A stretch of DNA of 58,169 bases from Pseudomonas fluorescens (GTDB taxonomy: Bacteria; Pseudomonadota; Gammaproteobacteria; Pseudomonadales; Pseudomonadaceae): positions 1-58,169 of the forward strand of contig NZ_CABVII010000033.1 in NCBI RefSeq assembly GCF_902497995.1, in the 5' to 3' direction. A program made the position numbers and the translations under genes. Below are positions 8,264-15,198 of the stretch, one piece after another; within the stretch, counting starts at the first letter, position 1, and each line of letters starts with the position of its first letter. The notes below the pieces were generated by a model, which was not told the DNA's origin, made no database searches, and saw only the letters and a list, made by a program, of their open reading frames with translations.

Positions 8264-8919
8264 GGGTGCGCCTATAAGTGTGTGGTCAATAAGTAACGAG
8301 TGAATAAGGTTTTCTGCTGGCGAGCGGGTATCTCAAACTAATTGATCTGGGTTGGGTGTATATAAACTTTCTGATTACGGCCTGCCGGCCAATGTTCGTT
8401 GGTGGCGATGAAAAACTAATACACAAGTAAAGTTCTGATCAAGATATTTCTTTATTATTTTAAAGTTTAACTTTGTCGGGCGCGACAAGTTCCAATAAGA
8501 CTTTTGGGTGAAGTTTTATTTGGTCGTAGTTACTCCTTCCGGCTTATATAAGTCAGAATCGAAACAGAGAGTGAATGCCTCACTCGAAGCAACTTTCAAA
8601 TGGCTAGCGTCAAGGTGATCTGAGGGGGTGGAAGTTGGCCTGGGATCGCCGATTCTTCCTTTCCGGTGACAAGACTCCTTTCGTTGATTCTTGTTGCGAG
8701 GACTGCTCGCTCGTGCGGTGCGTCACCCGTTCATTATTCGTTGGCGGACCAAGCGTGAGCCTAATTCAAGGAAGCCGCCATCACCGAGTGGTGAATGCTC
8801 TCGGTGCAATGATCGGGTTTGAGGGTGGTGAGTCGAAGGCAGGACCTTGGAGGAGGGGATGCAATCACGGCAAGCGAGAGCGAGCAGTTCGCTTTGCTTG
8901 TTCAAGCCTGCCGCTGGAA
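8264..8919 (-). promoter_or_regulatory. Long AT-rich promoter region of the mgo operon, no gene seen
   Basis: This stretch separates the GntR gene from the operon. The part nearest the operon (about 8280-8530) is far richer in A and T than the flanking genes and holds an inverted repeat, AACTTTGTCG with CGACAAGTT, at 8469-8491, a reasonable operator or promoter-proximal hairpin. The distal half (8540-8919) has open frames on both strands, but none has a convincing ribosome site or protein-like composition. I see no tRNA or terminator with a T-run. Confidence 0.5.
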
Positions 8920-9630
8920 TTACTTCGGGGTTTTCCGGTTCTTTGCCTCGGGGCTTTCGAGGTAGCGCGTGATGACCTCGACCCCGCGATTGAGGTGTTG
9001 TTCGAGCATCTTCACCGAGCGTTCAATGTCGCGGTCTTCCACGGCCCGCAACATCGCCCGGTGATCTTCCTGGGACAGTTTGCCCAGGCCCATGGCTTCC
9101 AGGTTGAAGCGCAGGAAGCGTTCTTCCTCGTTCAAGCCGTCTTCCACCAGGTTCAACAGTCGCCGGTTCGGCGCCTTGTTGTACAACGTCATATGGAACA
9201 GACGGTTGAGCCGGCCGATTTCGGTGTAGTCGTGTTGTGTTTCCAGTTCATCGATGTAGCGGGCGGCCTGTTCAAAATCCTCGTTGGTCAGCAACGGGAT
9301 CGACAAGCGCAGGGCTTCGGATTCCAACAGAATCCGCAGGGCGTAAGTTTCAACGGCATCGCCCTGAACCAGCGGCGCAACCACCGCACCTTTATGAGCG
9401 ATCACGTTGAGCAGCGACTGGGCTTCGAGCTGGCGCAAGGCTTCGCGCACCGGCATCCGGCTGACGCCGAACAGATCGGCCAGGTCTTGCTGCCTAAGGG
9501 CGGTGCCGCAAGGGATGCGACCGTCGAGTATGGCAGCACGCAGGGTCTCTTCGATCACCGAGCGTGCCAGATGAGCAGGAATCGGCCCGCTGACCTTGAT
9601 GCTGCTGAGAGGGTTGGGCTTCTGTGTCAC
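8920..9630 (-). CDS. GntR-family (FadR/FCD type) transcription regulator
   Basis: A 236-residue regulator. The N-terminal winged helix has LRQQDLADLFGVSRMPVREALRQLEAQSLL, the classic GntR recognition segment (residues about 45-75). The C-terminal helical part is an FCD ligand domain with its usual Asp/His metal positions, for instance in RLNRLFHMTLYN and EDHRAMLRAVEDRD. It starts at GTG and points the same way as the mgo operon, 656 bases upstream of it. It may control that operon, the divergent lap genes, or something distant; the sequence does not decide. Confidence 0.9.
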   Translation of the reverse strand: MTQKPNPLSSIKVSGPIPAHLARSVIEETLRAAILDGRIPCGTALRQQDLADLFGVSRMPVREALRQLEAQSLLNVIAHKGAVVAPLVQGDAVETYALRILLESEALRLSIPLLTNEDFEQAARYIDELETQHDYTEIGRLNRLFHMTLYNKAPNRRLLNLVEDGLNEEERFLRFNLEAMGLGKLSQEDHRAMLRAVEDRDIERSVKMLEQHLNRGVEVITRYLESPEAKNRKTPK

Positions 9631-9825
9631 TACAACGCACCCTGATTGACTGAGATGATTTTTGGATCCAATGAACAGTAGTAATGGTTATACAACATGT
9701 CAAACCGTGTAAAAGGCTATATCAAGAGTTTAGCGCGTCAGCAGTGATCGCACCGTGCCATTGTCTTTTACCGGGGCAGCCTTCACCATCACTCGACTCT
9801 ATCTGCCCCATCTGGAAGCCTCGCC
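9631..9825. promoter_or_regulatory. Divergent promoter region between GntR gene and lapG
   Basis: About 195 bases without a gene, holding the promoters of both divergent genes. A short imperfect palindrome around GGTTATACAACATG (9687-9703) is the sort of site FCD-type GntR proteins bind, but this is only suggestive. Confidence 0.35.
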
Positions 9826-10518
9826 GTGGCGGCATGTTTTGCGATTCCCCGGACATTGCGCTGGCTATGCGGCGCGCTGCTGCTGGCCGGCATCATGCCG
9901 GGCGGTCTGCACGCGGACTGGGATTTTTCCCTGATCAGCCGTCGAGCGCAGGCATTATACGGACCGCTGGGCGAAGGTCAGCAACGCATCAATGCCTGGC
10001 AACAGTTGCTGGCCACGCAGAAGCAGATCAGCGAGCTGCAACAGCTCGACGTGGTCAACCAGTTCTTCAACAGACAGCTGCGTTACGAAGAGGACATCGA
10101 CCTGTGGCGTCTGATCGATTATTGGCAAACCCCGATCGAAACCCTGTGGCAAGGCGCCGGCGATTGCGAAGACTTTGCTATCGCCAAATATTTCAGCCTG
10201 CGCCATCTCGGTGTTTCCAGTGACAAATTGCGTATCACCTACGTCAAGGCCGTGAGCCTGAACCGCGCCCATATGGTGTTGACCTATTACTCGAGTCCTG
10301 AGGCCGTGCCGCTGGTGCTCGACAGCCTGATTGATGCGATCAGGCCCGCCAGCCAACGAGCCGACCTGCTGCCGGTCTACGCTTTTAATGCCCAAGGATT
10401 GTGGCTACCGGGTGCCAAGGGCAACAAACAGGTGGGAGACACCAAACATCTGTCCCGTTGGCAGGATGTGCTGGAGAAAATGCAGGCAGAAGGTTTCCCG
10501 GTCGAGACGACCCACTAG
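9826..10518 (+). CDS. lapG: LapG periplasmic cysteine protease
   Basis: A 230-residue transglutaminase-like cysteine protease of the bacterial BTLCP group. It cleaves the N-terminus of a LapA-type giant adhesin and frees it from the surface. The catalytic triad is Cys114 (GAGDCEDFAIAKY), His149 (NRAHMVL) and Asp166 (PLVLDSL). An N-terminal hydrophobic segment ending near GGLHA exports it. The GTG start has GGAAG upstream. It sits 14 bases before lapD, whose periplasmic domain holds LapG when c-di-GMP is high. The adhesin itself is not in this window. Confidence 0.93.
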   Translation: MAACFAIPRTLRWLCGALLLAGIMPGGLHADWDFSLISRRAQALYGPLGEGQQRINAWQQLLATQKQISELQQLDVVNQFFNRQLRYEEDIDLWRLIDYWQTPIETLWQGAGDCEDFAIAKYFSLRHLGVSSDKLRITYVKAVSLNRAHMVLTYYSSPEAVPLVLDSLIDAIRPASQRADLLPVYAFNAQGLWLPGAKGNKQVGDTKHLSRWQDVLEKMQAEGFPVETTH

Positions 10519-10532
10519 GAGCACGCCCTCAG

Positions 10533-12476
10533 ATGTCTCTGTTCAAACAGCTGTCGATGGCTCTCTGTCTGTTCCTGGTGGTCGCCTTCACCGGCAACTT
10601 CATCGTCAGCCTGGAAAGCTCGCGTGCCCAATACGTCAACCAGTTGCGCTCCCACGCCCAGGATGCCGCGACGGCGCTGGCGCTGTCCCTGACGCCGAAC
10701 ATTGACGATCCGGCAATGGTCGAGTTGCTGGTCAGCTCGATCTTCGACAGCGGGTATTACGCGAGCATCCGGGTAGTCGATCTGTCGAACGACAAGACCC
10801 TGGTCGAGCGCAGTGGCATGACGGCGGTGAGTCATGTGCCGGACTGGTTCGTCGACCTGATCGGTCTGGAACCGGCGGGCGGCGATGCCATCGTCAGCCG
10901 AGGCTGGGAGCAGGCCGCCAGGGTCGAAGTGGTCAGCCACCCGATGTTCGCGCTGGCCAAGCTCTGGCAGAGCGCATTGGGCAGTCTGGGCTGGCTGCTG
11001 ATCTGTGGCATGGTCAGTGCGGTGCTGGGCGCGCTGTTGCTGCGCCGGCAACTGAAGCCGCTCGATTATATGGTCGAGCAGTCCCACGCCATCGCCCGTC
11101 GGGAATACCTCAGCCTGCCAGACCTGCCGCGCACCCCCGAACTGCGCCGCGTGGTGCAGGCCATGAACCAGATGGTCGAAAAGCTCAAGGCGCTGTTCCA
11201 GGAGCAGGCCGAGCGCAGTGAAAAACTGCGGGCCGAGTCCTATCAGGACACCCTGACCGGGTTGGCCAACCGGCGCTATTTCGAGATGCAATTGAACGCG
11301 TGGGTGAGTAATCCGGAGCAAGCCAGCTCAGGTTATCTGCTGCTGTTGCGGGTGAAGGATCTGGCCGGTTTGAACCAGCGCCTGGGCGGTCAATACACCG
11401 ATGAACTGCTGATAGCGGTCAGCGAACAACTGTCCCGTGAGTGCGCCAGATACCCGCAAACGCTGAACCTCATCACGCGCATCCGTGGCGGCGAATTCGC
11501 CGTGCTGGCGCCGGGGCTGGTGCGCGAAGAAGCGCTGCAACTGGCGCAGAACATCGGCGCTGCGTTGGCCAGCCTGCACGCGACCGGCGCCACGGACGTG
11601 GCGTCGGTCGCCTCGGTCGGGCTGGCACCCTTTGATCATGGCGACTCGCCGCAGGCGATCCTGGGGCTGGCAGACCAGGCATTGGCGCAGGCCGAAGGCC
11701 AGGGTGAGAACTGGGTCTGCCTTGACCACAGCGCAGCGGCCGGGGTCGGTGATGACCACCATGCCTGGCACAGCTTGCTTGACCGGGCGCTGAATCAGCA
11801 GCGTTTCAAGCTGTATTTCCAGCCGGTGGTGGCCAGCCAGGACCGGCAATTGGTACTGCACTACAAAGTGCTTTCGCGTTTGCTCGACGAGCAGGGCCAG
11901 GCCATTCCCGCCGGGCGTTTCTTGCCGTGGCTCGAGCGTTTTGGCTGGACCGCGCGGCTGGACCACCTGATGCTGGACTTGGTGCTTGATCAAATGGCCG
12001 ATCACCAAGAGTCGCTGGCGCTGAACCTCTCCCGCGCGACATTGGTCGATCCGCAGGCGCTGAATAAAATCTTCGAGATTTTACGTGCGCATTCCCATCT
12101 GGGATCGCGGCTGACCCTGGAAATCGGCGAGGAGCAACTGCCGGAGCAGGCGGTGCTTGAAGAGCTGACGCGGCGTCTGCGGGAGCTCGGGTTCTCATTG
12201 AGCCTGCAACACTTTGGCGGGCGCTTCAGCATGATCGGCAATCTGGCGCGGCTTGGGTTGGCCTATCTGAAGATCGACGGCAGCTACATCCGGGCGATTG
12301 ACCGGGAGAGTGACAAGCGGGTGTTCATCGAGGCGATTCAGCGGGCTGCCCACAGTATCGATCTGCCTTTGATTGCCGAACGGGTCGAGACTGAAGGGGA
12401 GTTGTCGGTGATGCGTGAGCTGGGGGTGTATGGGGTTCAGGGGCGGTTGTTCGGGGAGCCGACGTCATGGAAGTAA
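10533..12476 (+). CDS. lapD: LapD c-di-GMP receptor controlling LapG
   Basis: A 647-residue inner-membrane receptor. Membrane segments at about 7-27 and 150-170 enclose the periplasmic output domain. A HAMP segment follows (about 171-225), then GGDEF and EAL domains. Both are degenerate as in known LapD: RGGEF replaces GGDEF near residue 320, and KVL replaces EAL near residue 445, so it should bind c-di-GMP without making or breaking it. Binding lets the periplasmic domain sequester LapG and keep the adhesin on the cell. The ATG after TAGGAGCACGCCCTCAG is clearly the start; the longer frame runs back into lapG. Confidence 0.94.
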   Translation: MSLFKQLSMALCLFLVVAFTGNFIVSLESSRAQYVNQLRSHAQDAATALALSLTPNIDDPAMVELLVSSIFDSGYYASIRVVDLSNDKTLVERSGMTAVSHVPDWFVDLIGLEPAGGDAIVSRGWEQAARVEVVSHPMFALAKLWQSALGSLGWLLICGMVSAVLGALLLRRQLKPLDYMVEQSHAIARREYLSLPDLPRTPELRRVVQAMNQMVEKLKALFQEQAERSEKLRAESYQDTLTGLANRRYFEMQLNAWVSNPEQASSGYLLLLRVKDLAGLNQRLGGQYTDELLIAVSEQLSRECARYPQTLNLITRIRGGEFAVLAPGLVREEALQLAQNIGAALASLHATGATDVASVASVGLAPFDHGDSPQAILGLADQALAQAEGQGENWVCLDHSAAAGVGDDHHAWHSLLDRALNQQRFKLYFQPVVASQDRQLVLHYKVLSRLLDEQGQAIPAGRFLPWLERFGWTARLDHLMLDLVLDQMADHQESLALNLSRATLVDPQALNKIFEILRAHSHLGSRLTLEIGEEQLPEQAVLEELTRRLRELGFSLSLQHFGGRFSMIGNLARLGLAYLKIDGSYIRAIDRESDKRVFIEAIQRAAHSIDLPLIAERVETEGELSVMRELGVYGVQGRLFGEPTSWK

Positions 12477-12834
12477 GGCCTTCAACTTGCGTCGTCTGTG
12501 AGTCCGTATTCGCGAGCAGGCTCACACATTGATTCTCGGTCGAGCGCAGAACCTCATTCACTGGAGATCCCTGTAGGAGGCCGCCCAGCCTACGAAGAGG
12601 CTGCGCTTTCGCGCAGAGAACATGTCGATAAATCGGCAAATAATTTATCTTAAAAATCAATGAGATAAATTTTGTTCTATAAGAGCTGGCTTGCCGGCGA
12701 AGGCGTCAGCACAGACACCATCAGAGCTGGCGTGGGAACGATCGGATGGGGGACAGCGGCGTCGGAGATTTCCTTCAAGTTGTAGCGGTATTGGTGAACT
12801 TGTCCAGCTTCGGGACCATGGATAGTCTGGGATT
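12477..12834. other. Gene-free stretch between lapD and the structured leader
   Basis: No protein-like frame is visible. It holds degraded REP sequence (about 12490-12620 and GAGCTGGCTTGCCGGCGAAG near 12683) and an AT-rich inverted repeat, AATTTATCT at 12642-12650 with AGATAAATT at 12663-12671, which may help end lapD transcription. A promoter-like pair, TTGTCC at 12800 and TAGTCT at 12823 (17-base spacer), would start transcription almost exactly at the first hairpin of the leader that follows. Confidence 0.5.
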
Positions 12835-13044
12835 GTCACTGAAAAAACGGTGACACGGACGTGCAAGTCCGAGTAAAAGACCCACCCAACCAATGCCACG
12901 AGCTTTCATCGAGCATTTATGCTCGTTGTAATCGCTTTATGGCGGCTGTGTGCGGGAGACCTTCGGGTCTGCCGAGGTTTCTGGGTGGCTTTACTCGGTC
13001 TTGCACCCCGCACATGGCTGCCACCTTATTCGCGTGCAAGCGAA
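12835..13044 (+). ncRNA. Structured, possibly pseudoknotted RNA leader, copy 1
   Basis: A 5' leader with several strong helices. Hairpin GTCACTG...CGGTGAC (12835-12854). Hairpin CGGAC/GTCCG (12856-12871) with loop GTGCAA. A long helix pairs 12861-12888 with 12982-13006. A 16-pair helix joins 12941-12956 and 13007-13022 with wobble pairs only. A UUCG-capped stem lies at 12957-12970, and a last hairpin TTCGC/GCGAA (13029-13044) again has loop GTGCAA. The complement CTTGCAC lies at 13000-13006. The long helix and the 16-pair helix interlock, giving a pseudoknot or two alternative folds. The copy at 51057-51256 has the same plan with different bases. Function unknown; position before a start codon suggests control of the downstream gene. 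Confidence 0.7.
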
Positions 13045-13079
13045 CCTGGTTCAGCTTCCATTTTTTAAGGAAACCCACC

Positions 13080-13460
13080 ATGTTCAAGGTAACTCCGAAC
13101 CCGCCAGAGGACTCTGGCATCTCGTCCCACGAATCCCTCGATTCCCCAAAACTCCCCGAAGCCGCCGAGCGCGCTCTCGATCATCATTTTCCCTCTCAGG
13201 AAAAACCACAGAAACCCCGCAAGAGCCTCCTCTTCTCCATATCTCCAGATATCCACATCGAAGCCCTTCTGGCCAACGCCTCCGAAGACCTGCTCTCGAT
13301 CAGCGCCATCGCCGCCGACCTCGCCGACGATGTGGAAGGCTCACGCCGTTCTGTCGCCCTGGCGCTCAGCCGAATGGCCGATGGGGTTCATTTGTTGGTG
13401 GAACGGGCACTTGATCACCTTGAATCGCCGGAGATGATGCAGTCCCAGGCAAAGGTTTAG
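13080..13460 (+). CDS. DUF6124-family small protein
   Basis: A 126-residue cytoplasmic protein without membrane segment or signal peptide. It begins MFKVTPNPPE, the signature I associate with the Pseudomonas family DUF6124. The middle is proline- and charge-rich, and the C-terminal half is helical with ANASEDLLSISAIAADLAD and VERALDHLES. Function is unknown. The ATG is preceded by TTTTTTAAGGAAACCCACC; longer frames to the left run through the structured leader and are not coding. It is followed by a REPIN and appears monocistronic. Confidence 0.8.
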   Translation: MFKVTPNPPEDSGISSHESLDSPKLPEAAERALDHHFPSQEKPQKPRKSLLFSISPDIHIEALLANASEDLLSISAIAADLADDVEGSRRSVALALSRMADGVHLLVERALDHLESPEMMQSQAKV

Positions 13461-13488
13461 CGGGACAATCCTATGGTGAACTGAAGAT

Positions 13489-13590
13489 CGCCTTCGCGAG
13501 CAAGCCCGCTCCCACATTGGATCTAGGCCGTACACAAATAATGTGTTCGCTGAAGATCTATTGTGGGAGCGGGCTTGCTCGCGAAGGCGT
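13489..13590. repeat. REPIN
   Basis: Arms CGCCTTCGCGAGCAAGCCCG and CGGGCTTGCTCGCGAAGGCG are perfectly complementary and about 45 bases apart. It is the same repeat type as at 2508-2602 and lies between convergent genes. Confidence 0.9.
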
Positions 13591-13617
13591 CAGTACAAGC
13601 GATGATGATACTGAAGA

Positions 13618-13953
13618 CTAAATCAATCCCGCCTCATCATCGACCAAATGACTCAACCCACCCAGCGCCTCACGGGCCTGGGACCGGTCCATGAGCTTGG
13701 CTTGCGCGGCGGCCGGCAGATCAGTCACGCGGATCACCCCTTTGCTGGTCAATACCTGGATCAAGTCGTCGAGCACCCGGATCATGTCCAGGTCGCTTTG
13801 CTGGAGCTGTTTGAGGCTGGTCGCCATCACCTCGCTGGCGAACCAAACCTGCAGGTCTGGATGGTCGGCCGGCAGCGTTTCGGTGGCTTCGGCGTAGGCC
13901 TGGGCTTCCACGCGCATCAGTCGGCCTTCTGCATTGCGTTGCACATAGAACAT
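13618..13953 (-). CDS. Conserved Pseudomonas protein, 'tryptophan synthase subunit beta-like' by custom only
   Basis: A 111-residue soluble protein starting MFYVQRNAEGRL, widely conserved in pseudomonads and often labelled tryptophan synthase beta-like. It has none of that enzyme's PLP-binding fold and is far too short, so the name should not be read as a function. The central KQLQQSDLDMIRVLDDLIQVL and VIRVTDLPAAAQAKL segments look like a helical protein-interaction module. The start was chosen at the ATG after GAGGGATGCACC; the upstream frame lacks a ribosome site. Confidence 0.8.
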   Translation of the reverse strand: MFYVQRNAEGRLMRVEAQAYAEATETLPADHPDLQVWFASEVMATSLKQLQQSDLDMIRVLDDLIQVLTSKGVIRVTDLPAAAQAKLMDRSQAREALGGLSHLVDDEAGLI

Positions 13954-14144
13954 GGTGCATCCCTCGAGCGTTGATTCCATGACAGCCAAGAGCAGCATAG
14001 GCCAATCGCCGGCTGTGCGGGTTCCTATGGCTACCCATGTAAACGTCAACAGCCCCTAGCCCGCGCCAAGTGCTGCCGGTGCAGCCAAACGCACGGAATC
14101 CTGGTCAGTGAGAAAACTGAGTTGAGCATCCAGTTTTCGACTGC

Positions 14145-15191
14145 TTACTTGTCGATCCCCAGCATCCCCAGCCAATCATTGGGAAATCGAACATTCAATG
14201 GCAATTGATCGATTCTCCAACGTGCCGGTAGTGGTTGATCAAACTTGGCAGCGACCTGCAATCCCATTTCGCTCGCGGCGAATGGCCCGCGCAGAACGAG
14301 TGGCGTGCGACTGGCACTGTCCACCGCCTGCACCACGTGAGCATCCAGCCATTCTCCGTCCGGCATATGCACTTTCAGTGGCTGACCCGTCTGCGCGTAG
14401 TTGATGTAAAGCGGTTCCAGATAGATCCACAGCAAGGGATCGGTCAACTGTTCCAGACGCATCAGCAGCGTGCCCGGGCCGACGTTCTCACCTGGCGAGA
14501 CCAGCACTTCTGCTATCCGTCCACTCTGCGGTGCAGTCACTGACAAGGCTTCCAGCCGCGTCTTCAGCCATTGTTGTTCGGTGTTTTGCTGTATCACCTC
14601 CAAATCAAATCCTTGAGGTGATAGATGAGCTAACTGCTCACGACGTTCGAAAGCCAACAAATTCGATTGAAGTCCGTCGCGTTCGGCCTGCGCAGCCAGT
14701 ACTTCTCCATGAGTAGCTGCGCCCTGCCGCACTAGGCTTTCCAGCTGCTGGACCCGTTGTTCTGCGCGATTTGTCGTGGCTCTGAGCAATTGACGCTCCT
14801 TTGTCGCCAAATCGTTATCGCCGAGCTGCCGGGGTGCAACGGGCATGGCTGCAAGCTGCAATAATCGGACGCGCCATTCCAGATTATCGACTTTGGTTAG
14901 CAGTTGGTCGGTCTGCACATGATCACCAGCGGTGACGAGCACTTGTTCGATCCGACCGGCCTCTCGTGCACGCACGTCCTGAATAGGCAGGTGCAGCTGT
15001 GCTGGCGCGTCAATCAGCAGAAAACCATAAAGCAGCTTGCCGACAAGCCAGAGTAACGGGCTGGCTACCAGGAACAGGATCAGATACCAACGTAGGCGAA
15101 ATGCCATACGCTTGCCTGGGGCGTAGAGCACATTCAAACCATGTTCCTGAGTGGGGTTGTGCTCTTTATTGCTATTAAAACGAATCTTCAT
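14145..15191 (-). CDS. HlyD-type membrane fusion protein of the polysaccharide operon
   Basis: A 348-residue periplasmic adaptor. A short cytoplasmic lead, one membrane segment (LRWYLILFLVASPLLWLVGKLL), a lipoyl-like half (VRAREAGRIEQVLVTAGDHV), a coiled-coil hairpin rich in Gln/Glu/Arg (about residues 130-200), then the second lipoyl half (SGRIAEVLVSPGENVGPG) and a beta-barrel part. It is last in a four-gene operon with a GT2 synthase and a TolC-like protein, so it probably bridges synthase and outer-membrane pore. HlyD-type partners are known for some GT2 polymer synthases, such as mixed-linkage glucan BgsA/BgsB. Start: the ATG seven bases after GGTGAG, just past the upstream stop. Confidence 0.85.
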   Translation of the reverse strand: MKIRFNSNKEHNPTQEHGLNVLYAPGKRMAFRLRWYLILFLVASPLLWLVGKLLYGFLLIDAPAQLHLPIQDVRAREAGRIEQVLVTAGDHVQTDQLLTKVDNLEWRVRLLQLAAMPVAPRQLGDNDLATKERQLLRATTNRAEQRVQQLESLVRQGAATHGEVLAAQAERDGLQSNLLAFERREQLAHLSPQGFDLEVIQQNTEQQWLKTRLEALSVTAPQSGRIAEVLVSPGENVGPGTLLMRLEQLTDPLLWIYLEPLYINYAQTGQPLKVHMPDGEWLDAHVVQAVDSASRTPLVLRGPFAASEMGLQVAAKFDQPLPARWRIDQLPLNVRFPNDWLGMLGIDK

Positions 15192-15198
15192 GAGCATC

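Noticed and set aside
8635..9645. 336-codon plus-strand frame opposite the GntR gene
   Set aside because: It is the antisense of a clear GntR/FCD regulator, starts without a ribosome site and has no recognisable domain.
12835..13044. Leader as retron RNA or as guide RNA of an IS110-type element
   Set aside because: Paired repeats and variable loops invite the idea, but no reverse transcriptase or transposase lies near either copy and both copies precede ordinary small genes.
12861..13079. 73-codon upstream extension of the DUF6124 frame
   Set aside because: It runs through all the helices of the structured leader, and the ribosome site stands before the ATG at 13080.
13618..13953. Tryptophan synthase beta subunit
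   Set aside because: The customary label for this small conserved protein has no support in its sequence: too short and without PLP-binding motifs.
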